64,000 nt of DNA from Pseudochryseolinea flava (GCF_003286915.1 NZ_QMFY01000011.1:124001-188000), one strand, 5' to 3'; numbered from the stretch's first letter, positions 42,572-53,600 are shown. Translations and numbers: made by a program. The notes: generated by a model not told the origin, from the letters alone.

Positions 42572-43777
42572 TTAAACGCGGTCGAAGGAAAAAATCTTTG
42601 CATCGGGGTTTCGTTTTCCTAACAACAGGTCGCGAATGATGTCTGCAGCGATCACGCTGAAGGTAATTCCATTGCCGCCGAATCCCAACGCATAGTATGT
42701 TCTAGGGGTACCGTTGTAACTTCCGATAAATGGTAAACCATCGATGGTAGATCCGAATGTGCCTGCCCAACTAAATTCATCTTTAAACGCAACGCCAGGG
42801 AAAATTTTATTAAAATCCTTAATCAGTTGCTTCGCTTTCCGACGCACAAGCTTATCGCGCTTTGTTGGATTATAGAATTTCTCGTCACGACCACCAATGA
42901 GGACTCTGTTGTCTTTGGTAGAGCGCATGTAAAAATATGGATTGCGTGTATTCCAATATACGGCATCGTGTCTCCACGGTTGGACCGGCTTTGCTTGCGA
43001 TTCGCTAATGGTAGCGAATGTCGCGAGCAGTTTCACAATTTTCTTCCTAATGAAATTTGTTACCTCGTAGCCCGTTGCATTGATAAGATATCGAGCTCGT
43101 ATCGAATGTTTTTCTGACGTCTTCAGAACAACTTGATTTTTTTCATGTGATATGCCTGCGACGAATGTTCGATCAAAAACTTGAAGACCTTTTTTGATTC
43201 CGTATTGATGCAGATAATTCGTTAAACAATAAGCATCGGTATGCGCAGCAACGTCTGACAGAATCGCGGCGGGCGCTTTAAAGTAGAATAGCTTCTCAAC
43301 GTCTTTAGTTTCCAGAAAAGAAACTGGGAATCCAAAACGTTTTCTCGCGGCGTATTCTTCTTTTAAAAACGGAATGTCTTTAGCGTTGTTGGCGAAGTAG
43401 AGACTTTCACGAAAGTCAAAGTCAGGGAAAGCAACTTCATTTGACAATTGCTCTAATTTATAAATTGATTCAAGACAAAGTTGATAAGCACGAACAGCGT
43501 GGCGTGCACCGACTTTATCGATCAATTGAAATAAAGGAACATCGATTTCATATTGCAAGATTGACGTGCTTGCACATGTACTTCCCAGACCAATCGTCCT
43601 TCCATCAACCACAACACAATCGAAACCAGCCTTAACAAGTTCGTGTGCAGTAATGGCACCTGAAATCCCGCCGCCGATTATAGCAACATCGGTTTTGATC
43701 GATGATTCTAGTTTAGGATATTCAAATGGAAGACCATGCTTGATAAGCGAGAAGGGTAAACCAGATTTGAGATCCAT
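42572..43777 (-). CDS. FAD-dependent oxidoreductase, DAO (D-amino acid oxidase) family
   Basis: A 401-residue soluble flavoprotein. The dinucleotide-binding motif is VAIIGGGISGAITAHELVKA (31-50) with the acidic end CVVVDGRTIGLGSTCAST. The C-terminal part has DGLPFIGSYNGTPRTYYALG and GFGGNGITFSVIAADIIRDL, typical of the DAO family's FAD contacts. The family oxidises amino acids, sarcosine, glycerol-3-phosphate or related substrates; which one applies here cannot be said. No electron-acceptor partner is adjacent. A DUF1328 peptide gene lies 60 bp upstream on the same strand. Confidence 0.88.
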   Translation of the reverse strand: MDLKSGLPFSLIKHGLPFEYPKLESSIKTDVAIIGGGISGAITAHELVKAGFDCVVVDGRTIGLGSTCASTSILQYEIDVPLFQLIDKVGARHAVRAYQLCLESIYKLEQLSNEVAFPDFDFRESLYFANNAKDIPFLKEEYAARKRFGFPVSFLETKDVEKLFYFKAPAAILSDVAAHTDAYCLTNYLHQYGIKKGLQVFDRTFVAGISHEKNQVVLKTSEKHSIRARYLINATGYEVTNFIRKKIVKLLATFATISESQAKPVQPWRHDAVYWNTRNPYFYMRSTKDNRVLIGGRDEKFYNPTKRDKLVRRKAKQLIKDFNKIFPGVAFKDEFSWAGTFGSTIDGLPFIGSYNGTPRTYYALGFGGNGITFSVIAADIIRDLLLGKRNPDAKIFSFDRV

Positions 43778-43837
43778 TTGAATAAATAAAAACAGAGATC
43801 GCGGTCGATGAAAGACGCGCGATCTCTATGAATTACT

Positions 43838-44005
43838 TTACCTTTTAAAGATTGAAGCTCCAAAAGCAATTGCCAGTACAAAAAGTACGACAAAGACGAA
43901 GAACAGGATTTTAGCAATGGAAGCAGCACCCTCTGCTATCCCGCCAAATCCAAATATCGCCGCGACAATCGCGATGATGAAGAAAATAGCTGCCCAGCGT
44001 AACAT
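43838..44005 (-). CDS. DUF1328 (YtjA-like) small membrane protein
   Basis: I translated this 55-residue frame by hand. It begins [20 protein letters not shown] and continues [20 protein letters not shown], with two membrane helices joined by the [10 protein letters not shown] turn that defines the DUF1328/YtjA family. Its function is not known; such genes often respond to stress. Located between the FAD oxidoreductase gene and an unknown gene, all on the minus strand. A small hairpin (44036-44053) lies in its leader. Confidence 0.88.
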   Translation of the reverse strand: MLRWAAIFFIIAIVAAIFGFGGIAEGAASIAKILFFVFVVLFVLAIAFGASIFKR

Positions 44006-44035
44006 AGTAGTTAATGTTTAAGATCAACAATGAAA

Positions 44036-44053
44036 GCAGCAGTTTGCTGCTGC
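44036..44053. other. Perfect short hairpin in the DUF1328 leader
   Basis: GCAGCAG (44036-44042) and CTGCTGC (44047-44053) enclose a 4-base loop. It lies about 30 bases upstream of the DUF1328 start, in what should be its 5' untranslated region. No T-run follows on either strand, so it is not an evident terminator; a role in mRNA stability is possible. Confidence 0.4.
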
Positions 44054-44224
44054 CTCTACTACTTCGATTTTAATACCCAGTGAATTTTCAAAAAAACGAA
44101 GGAAAACGGACGGGTGAATGAGGAATTATTTGGACAAAGTCAGGTGCAACAACGTCGGGACATTAAGAATAGACGATCTATGCGCCCTACGTGCGGCGAC
44201 ATTGAAATGCAATTGAGAGGCCGA

Positions 44225-44650
44225 TTATCCGACGATTCGCTGAAATAAATTCTGATCTACGGCGATCGTTCTCTCGTTGATACGATTGAAAATACCATCT
44301 GAATCAAAGAGTGCTTTGGTCAGTTGCTTACGAAGATCTATCTGCATTTTCGTAAGGGCTTCTTGTTGCGCAGCATCATGCTGAATCGCCGATGTTTTTT
44401 TTCGGAAAGAAAGTTCTTTCAACTCAGTCATCATCTGCATCACGGTGAAGTTAGCTTTTAACCCAGCTTGCTTAAAGAGATAATCGTCATCCATCATGTC
44501 GATGGTGAAGTCTTTTTTCAATTTAGCGATGGCTTCTTTGAGTTGATTTCTAAATGTTACCTTCTGTCCCGGCTTTAGTTTTTCGAATGTTGCAATCGAA
44601 AACTTGTTATTGACATCCGAAAGATCGATGTCCTTCACATTGCTATCCAT
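44225..44650 (-). CDS. Unknown soluble helical protein, 141 aa
   Basis: A 141-residue protein without signal peptide or membrane helix, rich in Lys, Asp and Gln and predicted helical, e.g. VTFRNQLKEAIAKLKKDFTI and EALTKMQIDLRKQLTKALFD. I recognise no domain or motif. It stands alone, with 219 bp to the DUF1328 gene and a terminator-containing gap upstream. The sequence has coding character and no overlapping candidate. Confidence 0.65.
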   Translation of the reverse strand: MDSNVKDIDLSDVNNKFSIATFEKLKPGQKVTFRNQLKEAIAKLKKDFTIDMMDDDYLFKQAGLKANFTVMQMMTELKELSFRKKTSAIQHDAAQQEALTKMQIDLRKQLTKALFDSDGIFNRINERTIAVDQNLFQRIVG

Positions 44651-44987
44651 AGTCTAAAAAAATATGCTTCGCGAATAGAAGCGCTTAATATTGGTGCCAA
44701 AATAGTGTTTCTTGGCCATTCACCATACAAAATGTACAGTTCTTACTACACTTCTAAGTAAAGAAACGTTCCCGAGCACTAATTCGGACAGGATTTTATG
44801 ACAAAAGGTAAAAAAAATACCGGTGATAGGCCCCCCTACCACCGGCAAAACCAAGCAATCTATGACTTTAACCCAAGTTGTCAGTAGATCGCTGCATAGT
44901 GAAACCACTATACATACCCTGATGAGTATTTTGTTGATCTGCTACGAAGATGAATGCACCGACGTATTGCGATTCATTCATTTGCAG
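44651..44987. other. Intergenic gap after locus 2 operon
   Basis: No gene is seen in these 337 bp. The stretch holds the terminator of the susCD operon of locus 2 (44810-44845). The rest should hold the promoter of the 44225-44650 gene; I found no consensus element there. Confidence 0.55.
44810..44845 (-). terminator. Intrinsic terminator of locus 2 susCD operon
   Basis: A GC-rich stem of ten pairs with one mismatch: 44820-44830 (CCGGTGATAGG) pairs with 44835-44845 (CCTACCACCGG) around a 4-base loop, followed on the minus strand by eight T residues (A at 44810-44817). It lies 140 bp after the lipoprotein stop. Confidence 0.85.
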
Positions 44988-45872
44988 TTATTCGGATTTT
45001 GATAACGTGTACCAGAATTTTGTCGAGTAACGAATCTCTTCGCTATCCCAATCTTGATCACCCGTCGGATCAATTGTACCTGGGTGAAACGGTATGACAA
45101 GCGTTTGCTTTCCATCAAGCCATTCCAACGGTAACGATACTGCCGATGTAGCTTGTCCCTTGTTAAACGTAATCGTGTTGGTTGCAAAGTTTAACTCCCA
45201 CGTCCCATTTGTTGCTGGTAGTTTTTTGAACTTGTATCCAAAGTCAACTGAACTTTTGCTGTAGATGTACGTGGCTGTTTTCCCATCATCACCTGCATGA
45301 TGAACAAACGTTCCATAAACGTTTCCTTCCGGTGTTGCGCCGGTGAGTTCAAACTGAAACGTGTCGTCGTCAGCCGCGGATGCCGTTGGAAGTTTATCTT
45401 TCATGTTCTTCGTGCCGGTCCATCCCCATGTTTCGGTGGGCGCGACATGATAATAGTATTGATGATTAACCACACGCCAAGTACCACCGAGATCGAAAGA
45501 GAACTCTCTTATTTCTACATCCCATTCGCGCGTCTCGCCCGATTCGGCAGTAACGGTATATTTCACATGATTACCACCCGAGGTAAAATTCACTACATCT
45601 CCCGACGCCGGGGTGACTTTCGCTTTATACGAAACCTGGATATCCGGCTTCACTGCCGTGAGATCAGAACCCGCAAATACAAAAACCACAACTTTCGATT
45701 CGGTCGCAGTCTTGGTAAATAGCGGCACACCAATTTGACCGGGAACTGAGTACGATAGAATTGATCGCTCATGCGTGTCTAAATCTTTCAGGTAATAATC
45801 TTCGTCGCCGGCGCAGGCCATCATGAGTAAACTCACAACGGCACTGAAATAAATGCTACAATATTTTTTCAT
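44988..45872 (-). CDS. Surface lipoprotein in SusE/SusF position, locus 2
   Basis: I chose ATG 45872 (294 residues): MKKYCSIYFSAVVSLLMMAC has its lipobox Cys at 20; a start four codons earlier is possible. An N-terminal Ig-like segment (about 40-120) with IQVSYKAKVTPASGDVVNFT and VKYTVTAESGETREWDVEIR resembles the DUF5018/PCMD-type entry domain of Bacteroidota surface proteins. The C-terminal part (about 125-290) is a beta-rich module rich in Trp and Tyr (GGTWRVVNHQYYYHVAP), suited to carbohydrate stacking. Third gene of the susCD operon; probable glycan-binding protein by position. Confidence 0.78.
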   Translation of the reverse strand: MKKYCSIYFSAVVSLLMMACAGDEDYYLKDLDTHERSILSYSVPGQIGVPLFTKTATESKVVVFVFAGSDLTAVKPDIQVSYKAKVTPASGDVVNFTSGGNHVKYTVTAESGETREWDVEIREFSFDLGGTWRVVNHQYYYHVAPTETWGWTGTKNMKDKLPTASAADDDTFQFELTGATPEGNVYGTFVHHAGDDGKTATYIYSKSSVDFGYKFKKLPATNGTWELNFATNTITFNKGQATSAVSLPLEWLDGKQTLVIPFHPGTIDPTGDQDWDSEEIRYSTKFWYTLSKSE

Positions 45873-45890
45873 ACATGCTGTCATTTAGGA

Positions 45891-47381
45891 TTAATCAATG
45901 AGCGGATTGTTGTCAAGTTCCGCTTGTGGAATCGGATAGAAGTATGCGTTAGCAGGATTCACTTCCTTACCATACTCACCTTCAAGTACCGACTCCACTG
46001 TTTTAGTTCTTCGAAGATCAAACAGTCTATTACCTTCGAAAGCAAGTTCGAAGCTACGTTCCTTCACGACAGCCGCGCGAAAATCGGCATCGCTTAGTCC
46101 TTCTTCAAGATCGTCCAACCCTGCACGCGTTCTAATCATATTCACCCAACCATATGCTTCTGGTTTTGCCCCCAATGCTTCTGCATACACAAGCATGATG
46201 TCGGAATAGCGGATTACAGAAACGTAGTGTGATGTTTGATCTCCTGCTTGATTCTTATCAATATATTTTCTCGTGAAAGGATATTGTAAACCACCGCCAG
46301 GAAAAGTATAATCTGTGGTGCCAATTTTCACGTGACTAACAATAAGGTCATTCTTGCGATTGTCAGCTGGGTCGAATGAATTAAAGAAAGGAGTTTCCGT
46401 TTGTAAATGATTCCAACCATCGGGAATCTCAACTGTAAAATCTGGACCGAGTTTAATCTTCGTTCCGTTTACATAGGGAACTTGCAGCATGGAGAACTTC
46501 GAGAAATCTCCTTCTGAAATACCGCCGACACGATTAAATGCGACGCTAAAAATGAACTCGTTTCCAACTTGATTGTCTACATCCCAGAGCGCTTTGATGT
46601 CATCGGTCCAGAAACGAAAACCAGCATCGTTTGTAAGAACCTTTTCTGCATAGAGCGCTGCCTTTGCGTAATAATCTGTTGATCCTACAAAGTCATATTG
46701 TGCAACGCCACTTGCACTAGCTGACGCGAGCTGTAGATAAACTTTTGCTAGTAGTGCTTGGGCAGCAACTTTATTGGCGCGTCCGTTTTGAATATTCGCG
46801 GCCATCTTCTCTTCTGCAGCCAACAAATCTTCCTCAATGAAAGCGTAGATATCGGCGAGCGATGCACGTGCCGCTGGAATAGCATCGGCACTTACAACAG
46901 CTTCTTTGCGTAGTGGAACCGAGCCAAACAATCTCACCAAATTGAAATTGTGAAGTGCACGAAGGAACATTGCTTCGCCTAGAATTTGATTCTTCTTCGT
47001 TTCGTCCATCGCAATATTCGGAACATGTTTGATCAACATATTCGTTCTGTTAATACCCATATATGCGTTGAAGAATACACCTTCCAAATTTTCATTTGTC
47101 GTCAACACATTCCACTTGTCCAATTCATGATCGGCAGGTTGCGCATCGGGCTTCAATGAAAATTCCTCCGTTCCAAGCGATGCCAGGTAATACAAGTATC
47201 GACCGTAGTATTCATTTGTTGGCAGTGCATCATAACAATTCGCGAGTGCAGACATTGCATCCGATTCAGACTTATAAAAGTTTGATGTGCTCAAGAAACC
47301 GTAAGGTTCTTCATCGAGAGAACAGGCATTGAGAACAATCATCAATCCCGTCAGCATAAATATTTTATTGATCAATTTCAT
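45891..47381 (-). CDS. SusD/RagB-family outer membrane lipoprotein, locus 2
   Basis: A 496-residue SusD homologue with lipobox VLNAC (Cys 20), then SLDEEPYGFLSTSNFYKSES. The helical TPR-like core includes LGEAMFLRALHNFNLVRLFG, and the C-terminal KERSFELAFEGNRLFDLRRT is the RagB/SusD signature. It lies 10 bp after susC and 18 bp before the lipoprotein gene. Binds oligosaccharide at the mouth of the SusC barrel. Confidence 0.96.
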   Translation of the reverse strand: MKLINKIFMLTGLMIVLNACSLDEEPYGFLSTSNFYKSESDAMSALANCYDALPTNEYYGRYLYYLASLGTEEFSLKPDAQPADHELDKWNVLTTNENLEGVFFNAYMGINRTNMLIKHVPNIAMDETKKNQILGEAMFLRALHNFNLVRLFGSVPLRKEAVVSADAIPAARASLADIYAFIEEDLLAAEEKMAANIQNGRANKVAAQALLAKVYLQLASASASGVAQYDFVGSTDYYAKAALYAEKVLTNDAGFRFWTDDIKALWDVDNQVGNEFIFSVAFNRVGGISEGDFSKFSMLQVPYVNGTKIKLGPDFTVEIPDGWNHLQTETPFFNSFDPADNRKNDLIVSHVKIGTTDYTFPGGGLQYPFTRKYIDKNQAGDQTSHYVSVIRYSDIMLVYAEALGAKPEAYGWVNMIRTRAGLDDLEEGLSDADFRAAVVKERSFELAFEGNRLFDLRRTKTVESVLEGEYGKEVNPANAYFYPIPQAELDNNPLID

Positions 47382-47391
47382 AAATCAAATT

Positions 47392-50300
47392 TTAGAAGGT
47401 CAAGTTTGCGCCAATGGTAAACACACGTGGTCGTGGATAGCCAATACCACCATAAACGCCGTATCCGCTGGTGTTCAATGAGGCTTCAGGATCATAGCCA
47501 GAGAATTTCGAAAACGTCCATAAGTTTTCGCAGTTTGCATTTAGTCTGAGACTTTTCACACGAAGTTTTTCCGGCAGACTCACATTATAGCTCAACGATA
47601 CATTTTGTATTCTCACATGAGAACCGTCTTCAATGAAGAAATCAGAAAAACGATTTAGGCGAATACCATTCAAGCGCGGAAAATCATTTGTAGGGTTATC
47701 GAGTGTCCACCGCTGATATTGACTGCTACCTTGATTGAGGCGTTGCATGTTTACAACGTCGTTACCAACAGTTCCTGTAAGGAAAACACCTAACTCAAAT
47801 CCTTTGTAGCGAAGGTTAGAATTGAAACCAAAAAACATTTTCGGATTTGGATCGCCAATAAAAGTACGGTCGAACTCATCAACAACGCCATCGCCGTTTC
47901 TGTCAACATATTTAATTTCACCGGGCTGCGCTTCAGCGCCTGTCAAACCAGCGTCAAGTCCTTCTTCCACCGTTTGAATGATACCATCGGTTTGATATCC
48001 GAAAAACACAAACATCGGTTGACCAATGGCAAGATTGTTGGGTACCGCCCGGAAGTATTCTTGCGTGGCACCGAAAGTTCTTGGCCTTACAAACTCTTCG
48101 CCTTGATACATCACCACATCTTGATCTACTTTTCGAACTTCACTCTTGTTGTGTGAAATATTAAATCCTACAGTCCAACCGAATTCTTCGCCGTCGATAA
48201 CATCAGCATTGATGGAGAGTTCCACACCTTTGTTCGACACATCGCCGTCATTCTGCCATTGCAAATGATATCCGGAAGAAATTGCAATTCGCGCTAAACG
48301 CAGGAGGTCATAAGTATACTTGTCGTAGTAGTCGGCGGTAACGCGAATTCTATTTTGCAAGAAGTTTACATCAATACCCGCATTCATTTGTCGGGTTGTT
48401 TCCCACTTGAGTCCGCTGTTGGCAATGCCTTCATACAATGAACGTCCCTGTTGATCGACACTAGAAACAAATCCAGGTCCATAACCTGTTGCCCATGCGC
48501 CATCCATCCAATACAATGTATTGCTGAAACGATCTAGCGTGCGATATGGTGAAAGTGCTGATTGATTTCCAGTCACGCCCCAACCAACACGCGCTTTGAG
48601 TGTAGACACTACGTTGCTCGCCCAAAAAGATTCATTGTGAACATTCCACGCAGCAGCCATCGTCGGGAAGTATCCATACTTGTTGTCGTCACCGAACTTA
48701 GATGAACCATCGGCACGAACAGTAGCGGTCAATAGGTAACGATCGTTGTACGAATAATTGGCGCGACCAAAGTAGGACATCAACAATGTTTTTGAATAAC
48801 CGTTACTAATCACGCGTTCTGTAGCCGAACCGAGATTTTCATTTCTCAAAAAGTCATTTACAAAATTCCTTCCCGTTAAATTCGACGTTCGGTTATAGGC
48901 ATTTTCGTATGAAGTACCTAACATGACACTCATGCGATGAACGCTGTTGATCGTTTTGTTATACGTAAGGTAATTATCGAATACCCATTTCAATCCTTTA
49001 TAGTTATTGATGCTGCCTTGTCCATGGTATTGATTTCCGCCACCACCGAAACCGATTGGCTCGTAATAATCGCTGATCGCCTCACCATACGTTGTACGAA
49101 GATTTGTACGAAATGAAAGATCCTTTACGATTTCCCAATCGATGTATGCCGTCCCAAAAAGATCAAAAGTTTTCGATTGATCGTGTACAAGTTTTCGCAC
49201 AGCAACTGGATTACCAAAATCATTGATTGCAAGTTTGAAAAACTGTCCATTGTCGTCATAAATTGGAAATATCGGATTGCGCGCGAGTCCACCGGCCATC
49301 CATCCAGCGGATGAAGGTTTGTCTTCGTCTATGAACGCCAGGTTAACGATAAACCCACCTTTGATATTTTTCCGAATACGCTGATCAATGCTAACATTCG
49401 TAGTATACTTTCTGTAGTCGTTTCCAATCACAAGACCTTCTTGATCAAAATAACCAAGTGAAAGTCCATATTGCGTTGCATCTGTTCCACCACGCGCTGC
49501 CACATTTATATTCTGCGTAACACCGCGCTGAAAGACTTGATCGGTCCAATTTACTTTCTTTCCCCAGGCACCCGAACTGATTTCACTCAACGACGGATAA
49601 TAAACACCATTCTCTGGATTTACTTGACCAATGTAACGTTGAGGTTGTGAAACATTCGCAGCACCTTCATTACTTAATTGAGCAAAGAGATACGGATCCG
49701 TGATAATATCAAAAGCTTTCGGCAATGAAGCGACGCCGACTTGATAGTTTGCTTCGATCGAACTTTGATTTGCTTTTCCTTTTTTAGTCGTGACGATGAT
49801 TACACCATTCGATCCACGAGATCCATAAATCGCCGCAGCGGATGCATCTTTTAATACATCGATAGTCTCGATATCAAGTGGGTTAATCTGTTTGAGATTT
49901 CCTGCGTCACCAACGGGAATGCCGTCGACAACAAGTAGCGGATTACTTGCACCGATATCAAAAGAATTTGATCCACGAATACGGATCGTGGCACCGGCGC
50001 CAGGTTGTCCTGAATTACTAATTACTTGTAAACCTGCAGCGCGACCTTTCAATAAATTATCAACTGATGCCGCAGGACTTTGACTAAGATTAGATGCTTT
50101 CACTTGCGCCACTGCCCCAGTCAGATCGCTTTTCTTCATTTCTCCATATCCGACGACGACAACTTCTTCAAGTGTACTGATATCTTCATCAAGAATGATA
50201 TCAATTGTAGTCTGCGATCCGACGAGCAATTCTTGATTTTTGTAACCGATGAATGAGAAAGTAAGAATCGCGTCGGGATTTTCAACGACGATGTTGTACT

Positions 50301-50484
50301 TCCCTTCGCCGTCGGAAGTTGTGCCTGTGGTCGTTCCTTTAATCAGGATTGAAACCCCAGGCAGCGTATTTCCGGTGGCATCTTTTATAGTTCCGGAAAC
50401 CGTCGTACTGCGTTGCGCAACGGCACTCCAAGGAATGCTTGCAAGCAAGACAAGAAAGACTAATAGGTAATTGTGTCTGTGCAT
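47392..50484 (-). CDS. SusC-family TonB-dependent outer membrane transporter, locus 2
   Basis: A 1030-residue SusC homologue. Signal peptide ends near WSAVAQR; the carboxypeptidase D-like domain has SGTIKDATGNTLPGVSILIK. The plug has LEEVVVVGYGEMKKSDLTGA and LLVVDGIPVGDAGNLKQINP, then DVLKDASAAAIYGSRGSNGV. The barrel ends RPRVFTIGANLTF with a C-terminal Phe. First gene of the locus 2 operon, transcribed divergently from HTCS 2 across 182 bp. It probably imports oligosaccharides of a beta-glucan, judging from nearby GH5 and GH81. Confidence 0.97.
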   Translation of the reverse strand: MHRHNYLLVFLVLLASIPWSAVAQRSTTVSGTIKDATGNTLPGVSILIKGTTTGTTSDGEGKYNIVVENPDAILTFSFIGYKNQELLVGSQTTIDIILDEDISTLEEVVVVGYGEMKKSDLTGAVAQVKASNLSQSPAASVDNLLKGRAAGLQVISNSGQPGAGATIRIRGSNSFDIGASNPLLVVDGIPVGDAGNLKQINPLDIETIDVLKDASAAAIYGSRGSNGVIIVTTKKGKANQSSIEANYQVGVASLPKAFDIITDPYLFAQLSNEGAANVSQPQRYIGQVNPENGVYYPSLSEISSGAWGKKVNWTDQVFQRGVTQNINVAARGGTDATQYGLSLGYFDQEGLVIGNDYRKYTTNVSIDQRIRKNIKGGFIVNLAFIDEDKPSSAGWMAGGLARNPIFPIYDDNGQFFKLAINDFGNPVAVRKLVHDQSKTFDLFGTAYIDWEIVKDLSFRTNLRTTYGEAISDYYEPIGFGGGGNQYHGQGSINNYKGLKWVFDNYLTYNKTINSVHRMSVMLGTSYENAYNRTSNLTGRNFVNDFLRNENLGSATERVISNGYSKTLLMSYFGRANYSYNDRYLLTATVRADGSSKFGDDNKYGYFPTMAAAWNVHNESFWASNVVSTLKARVGWGVTGNQSALSPYRTLDRFSNTLYWMDGAWATGYGPGFVSSVDQQGRSLYEGIANSGLKWETTRQMNAGIDVNFLQNRIRVTADYYDKYTYDLLRLARIAISSGYHLQWQNDGDVSNKGVELSINADVIDGEEFGWTVGFNISHNKSEVRKVDQDVVMYQGEEFVRPRTFGATQEYFRAVPNNLAIGQPMFVFFGYQTDGIIQTVEEGLDAGLTGAEAQPGEIKYVDRNGDGVVDEFDRTFIGDPNPKMFFGFNSNLRYKGFELGVFLTGTVGNDVVNMQRLNQGSSQYQRWTLDNPTNDFPRLNGIRLNRFSDFFIEDGSHVRIQNVSLSYNVSLPEKLRVKSLRLNANCENLWTFSKFSGYDPEASLNTSGYGVYGGIGYPRPRVFTIGANLTF

Positions 50485-50666
50485 AAATTTGGATTAGATG
50501 GTTAGTGGGATAAAATTAGATTTAGGCGTTCCCTGCCGTTTGAGAAATAGTCCGGATTGCTTGCTAACCCGTCCCAATTTCAACCGCAACCGCAACCGAT
50601 TGATCTCTTTTCCATAAATTTGATTCACCCTCCTAGTCCAAGTATCCTTTTTAACTCGCGGAAGAA
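50485..50666. promoter_or_regulatory. Divergent promoter region of susC2 and HTCS 2
   Basis: This 182 bp gap must hold promoters for both the susCD operon and the HTCS. TAAATTTG at 50615-50622 fits the -7 consensus TAnnTTTG reading towards the HTCS, 45 bp before its ATG. Just upstream is a three-copy direct repeat of CAACCG (50581-50598). No TTTG lies at the usual -33 distance, which suits a promoter that needs an activator. Confidence 0.5.
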
Positions 50667-53600
50667 ATGATGAGACGGCTGATAATTACCCTAAGCCTGA
50701 TTGCGGCACAAATCACCGCAACGGCTCAATCCATCGACTATAATTTTTACAACATTGCCGCTGTCGCTGGATTACCAACAAATGAAATTCGTTATGTGTA
50801 TCAAGACTCATACGGTTTCTTGTGGATGGGATCATATGAGGGACTCCTTCGCTGGGATGGGTATACATTCAAGAAATACACGCATCGTGACGACAATCAA
50901 AATAGTCTGTCACATAATATAGTGTACTGCATTTTCGAAGACAGCAACCGAAGACTTTGGATCGGTACAATAGAAGGGCTTGATTATTACGATCGCAAAA
51001 CAGACCAATTTATTAAATGTGATCTACAACATGCAGAAGAAAAAATTCCCGTGAATGCAATCAAAGAAGATTCAAAACATCAGCTATGGTTAGGAACATC
51101 ACTCGGCATTTGCAGTTATGATCGCGACAGCCAAAAAGCGAATTGGTATTTTAATGAGCAAGTCGCGGGTAAATCAAGCAGTGCTGATGTCGTATTTTGT
51201 TTGGCGATTGATCGGAATGACAATTTGTGGGCAGGTACTTTTAAAGGAGGTGTCAATCGCTTCAACATCAAAACAAAAAAATTCACGAACTACATTCATC
51301 GCGAGAACGATGCAAAGAGTATATGTAGTAACGATATCAGTAGCATTTTTGTAGATCGCACCAATCGCGTCTGGATTGGATCTCGACATGAAGGTGTTAC
51401 GGTAATAAACACGGATGGCGTTGTCATCAAACAATTCGATCAGTTATCGGCTAACAATAAACAAACGCAAAATATTGTTTTTAGCATTTTTCAAGACAAG
51501 CACGATGTGATCTGGCTGGGGATCGATCGAGACGCTATTTATAAGATCAATCCGCAAACCCTCGCCGCTCAGAAAATTATTGAAAGCGCCTTAAATAATA
51601 GAGTATCCGAAATTCCACACTCCATATCGTCCATCACAGAAGATAGTTTCGGAAATGTTTGGTTTGCCTCTACCAATCAAGGACTCTATTATATGAATAC
51701 AAACAAGAACGTCTTTGGAAACTACCTCGGAGAGTCACGTGAGAAGAAGCATTCGAATAGCAACGTCGTAACAAGTTTGTATCACGACAGTCAAGGATTA
51801 ATTTGGATTGGCACCGAGGACGGTGGACTCATCCAATTCAATCATAAAACGAAAAAGTTTAATCTCAATCCTGCCGACAAGGAACTCACGAGTCAAGGCA
51901 TTACAGAAATCAAAAAAGATAAATCGGGCAATCTTTGGTTAGCGACATGGAGCGGCGGTATTATCAAGTTTAATCCCTCAACAAAAGCCATAAAACATTT
52001 CATTCACAATCCAACAAATCATAATTCAATCATTCACAACGATGTCAAATCACTTCTGCCAGACGACACGCTTCTATGGATTGGTACTCACGGTAATGGA
52101 TTGGCTGTTTATGATCTCAAACATGATCGCTTCATCCACTTTAAGAATAACAAAATTTTTCCATTCGAGATGGATGCACCCGGCTGGGTAAATCACCTTT
52201 ACAAAGACAAACGCGGTAGACTTTGGGTAAGCAGTTATTCCGGTCTATTTATGTACGATGGCTTAAAGATGCATCGTTATCAACACGCTAACGATACGTC
52301 TACTGTCAGTAGCAATTCGGTGAACATGGTAGCGGAAGATCCTTTCGGCAGAATCTGGGTAATCAGTAGCCCGGGGGGCTTGGACGAATACATTGAGGGC
52401 GGAAAATTTAAGCGGCACCAGCATGAAGATACATGGCCAGAAAGCATGAAGGGAATCGCATGCGATAATAAAGGTGTGCTGTGGATCAGCTCGAACAATG
52501 GCGTATATGCGTTCAATCCCAAAGAGAACACACGAAAGAAGTACGATGCCGCTGACGGTTTACAACGCGATGCTTTCGTCGAGAAGAGTATTGTGATGGC
52601 TAATACGGGTGACCTTTTTATCGGCGGGCAACACGGCTTCAGCACTTTTCATCCCGACAGTATACGTGCCATTCACACAAAGCAGAATTTTTATTTTAGT
52701 GATGTATACATTTTTAATAAAGTACAGAAGCCTGGATCTGGAGAGGAATCGCCGATCGATCAAGTACTAAACTTTTCAAAACAGCTATCACTTACGCATG
52801 AACAATCATTTTTCTCAATCGAATTCTCTGCACTCGATCTCTATTCGCCTTCTAAAACACAGTACGCATACAAGTTAGAAAGTCTCCATAATGAATGGAT
52901 ACCTTTAAACAAGGAGCGAAAAGTTTCTTTCACCAATCTTGACCCGGGCTATTATCGTCTGAAAGTTCGTTACACCGGCTTAGATGGAAAGTGGATTACG
53001 GCGTCTCAAGATCTAAAGATAGAAATTCAGCCGCCATGGTGGAAAACGATTTGGGCACGTGTCACCGCGCTTTTATTGATCGGAGCGATCATTACCGTTA
53101 TATTCTATTTACGGGTATCGTCGATAAAAGCTCGAAACAAAATTCTAAAACAGGAAGTATCAAAACGAACACAAGAGCTGAGTGAAGCAAACGCCTTCTT
53201 GATGGAACGTAATGATGAGATCAAACATCAGAACGAAAGGCTCGAACATTACAATGAAGAGATCTTGAGTAAGTCGGACAAAATTTTAGCGCAGCAACAA
53301 CACATCACCGCACAAAACTACGAATTAGAACATACGGTAGATGAACTTAAAAAGCTTAATCACACGAAAGATTACTTCTTCTCGATTCTTGCACATGATC
53401 TCAAAAATCCCATCCTTGGCCTCACAGGAATTTCGGAATACTTGAAAAAGAATTTCGGAAAAATGGAAAAGCGAGATGCATACGAGCATCTCAACAGTAT
53501 TCACAAAAGTTCAAACGCCGTGTATGACCTGTTGATAAACCTCCTAAACTGGGCAAGAACACAATCGAAAAATATTGAATACTCTCCTACTGATTTGAAT

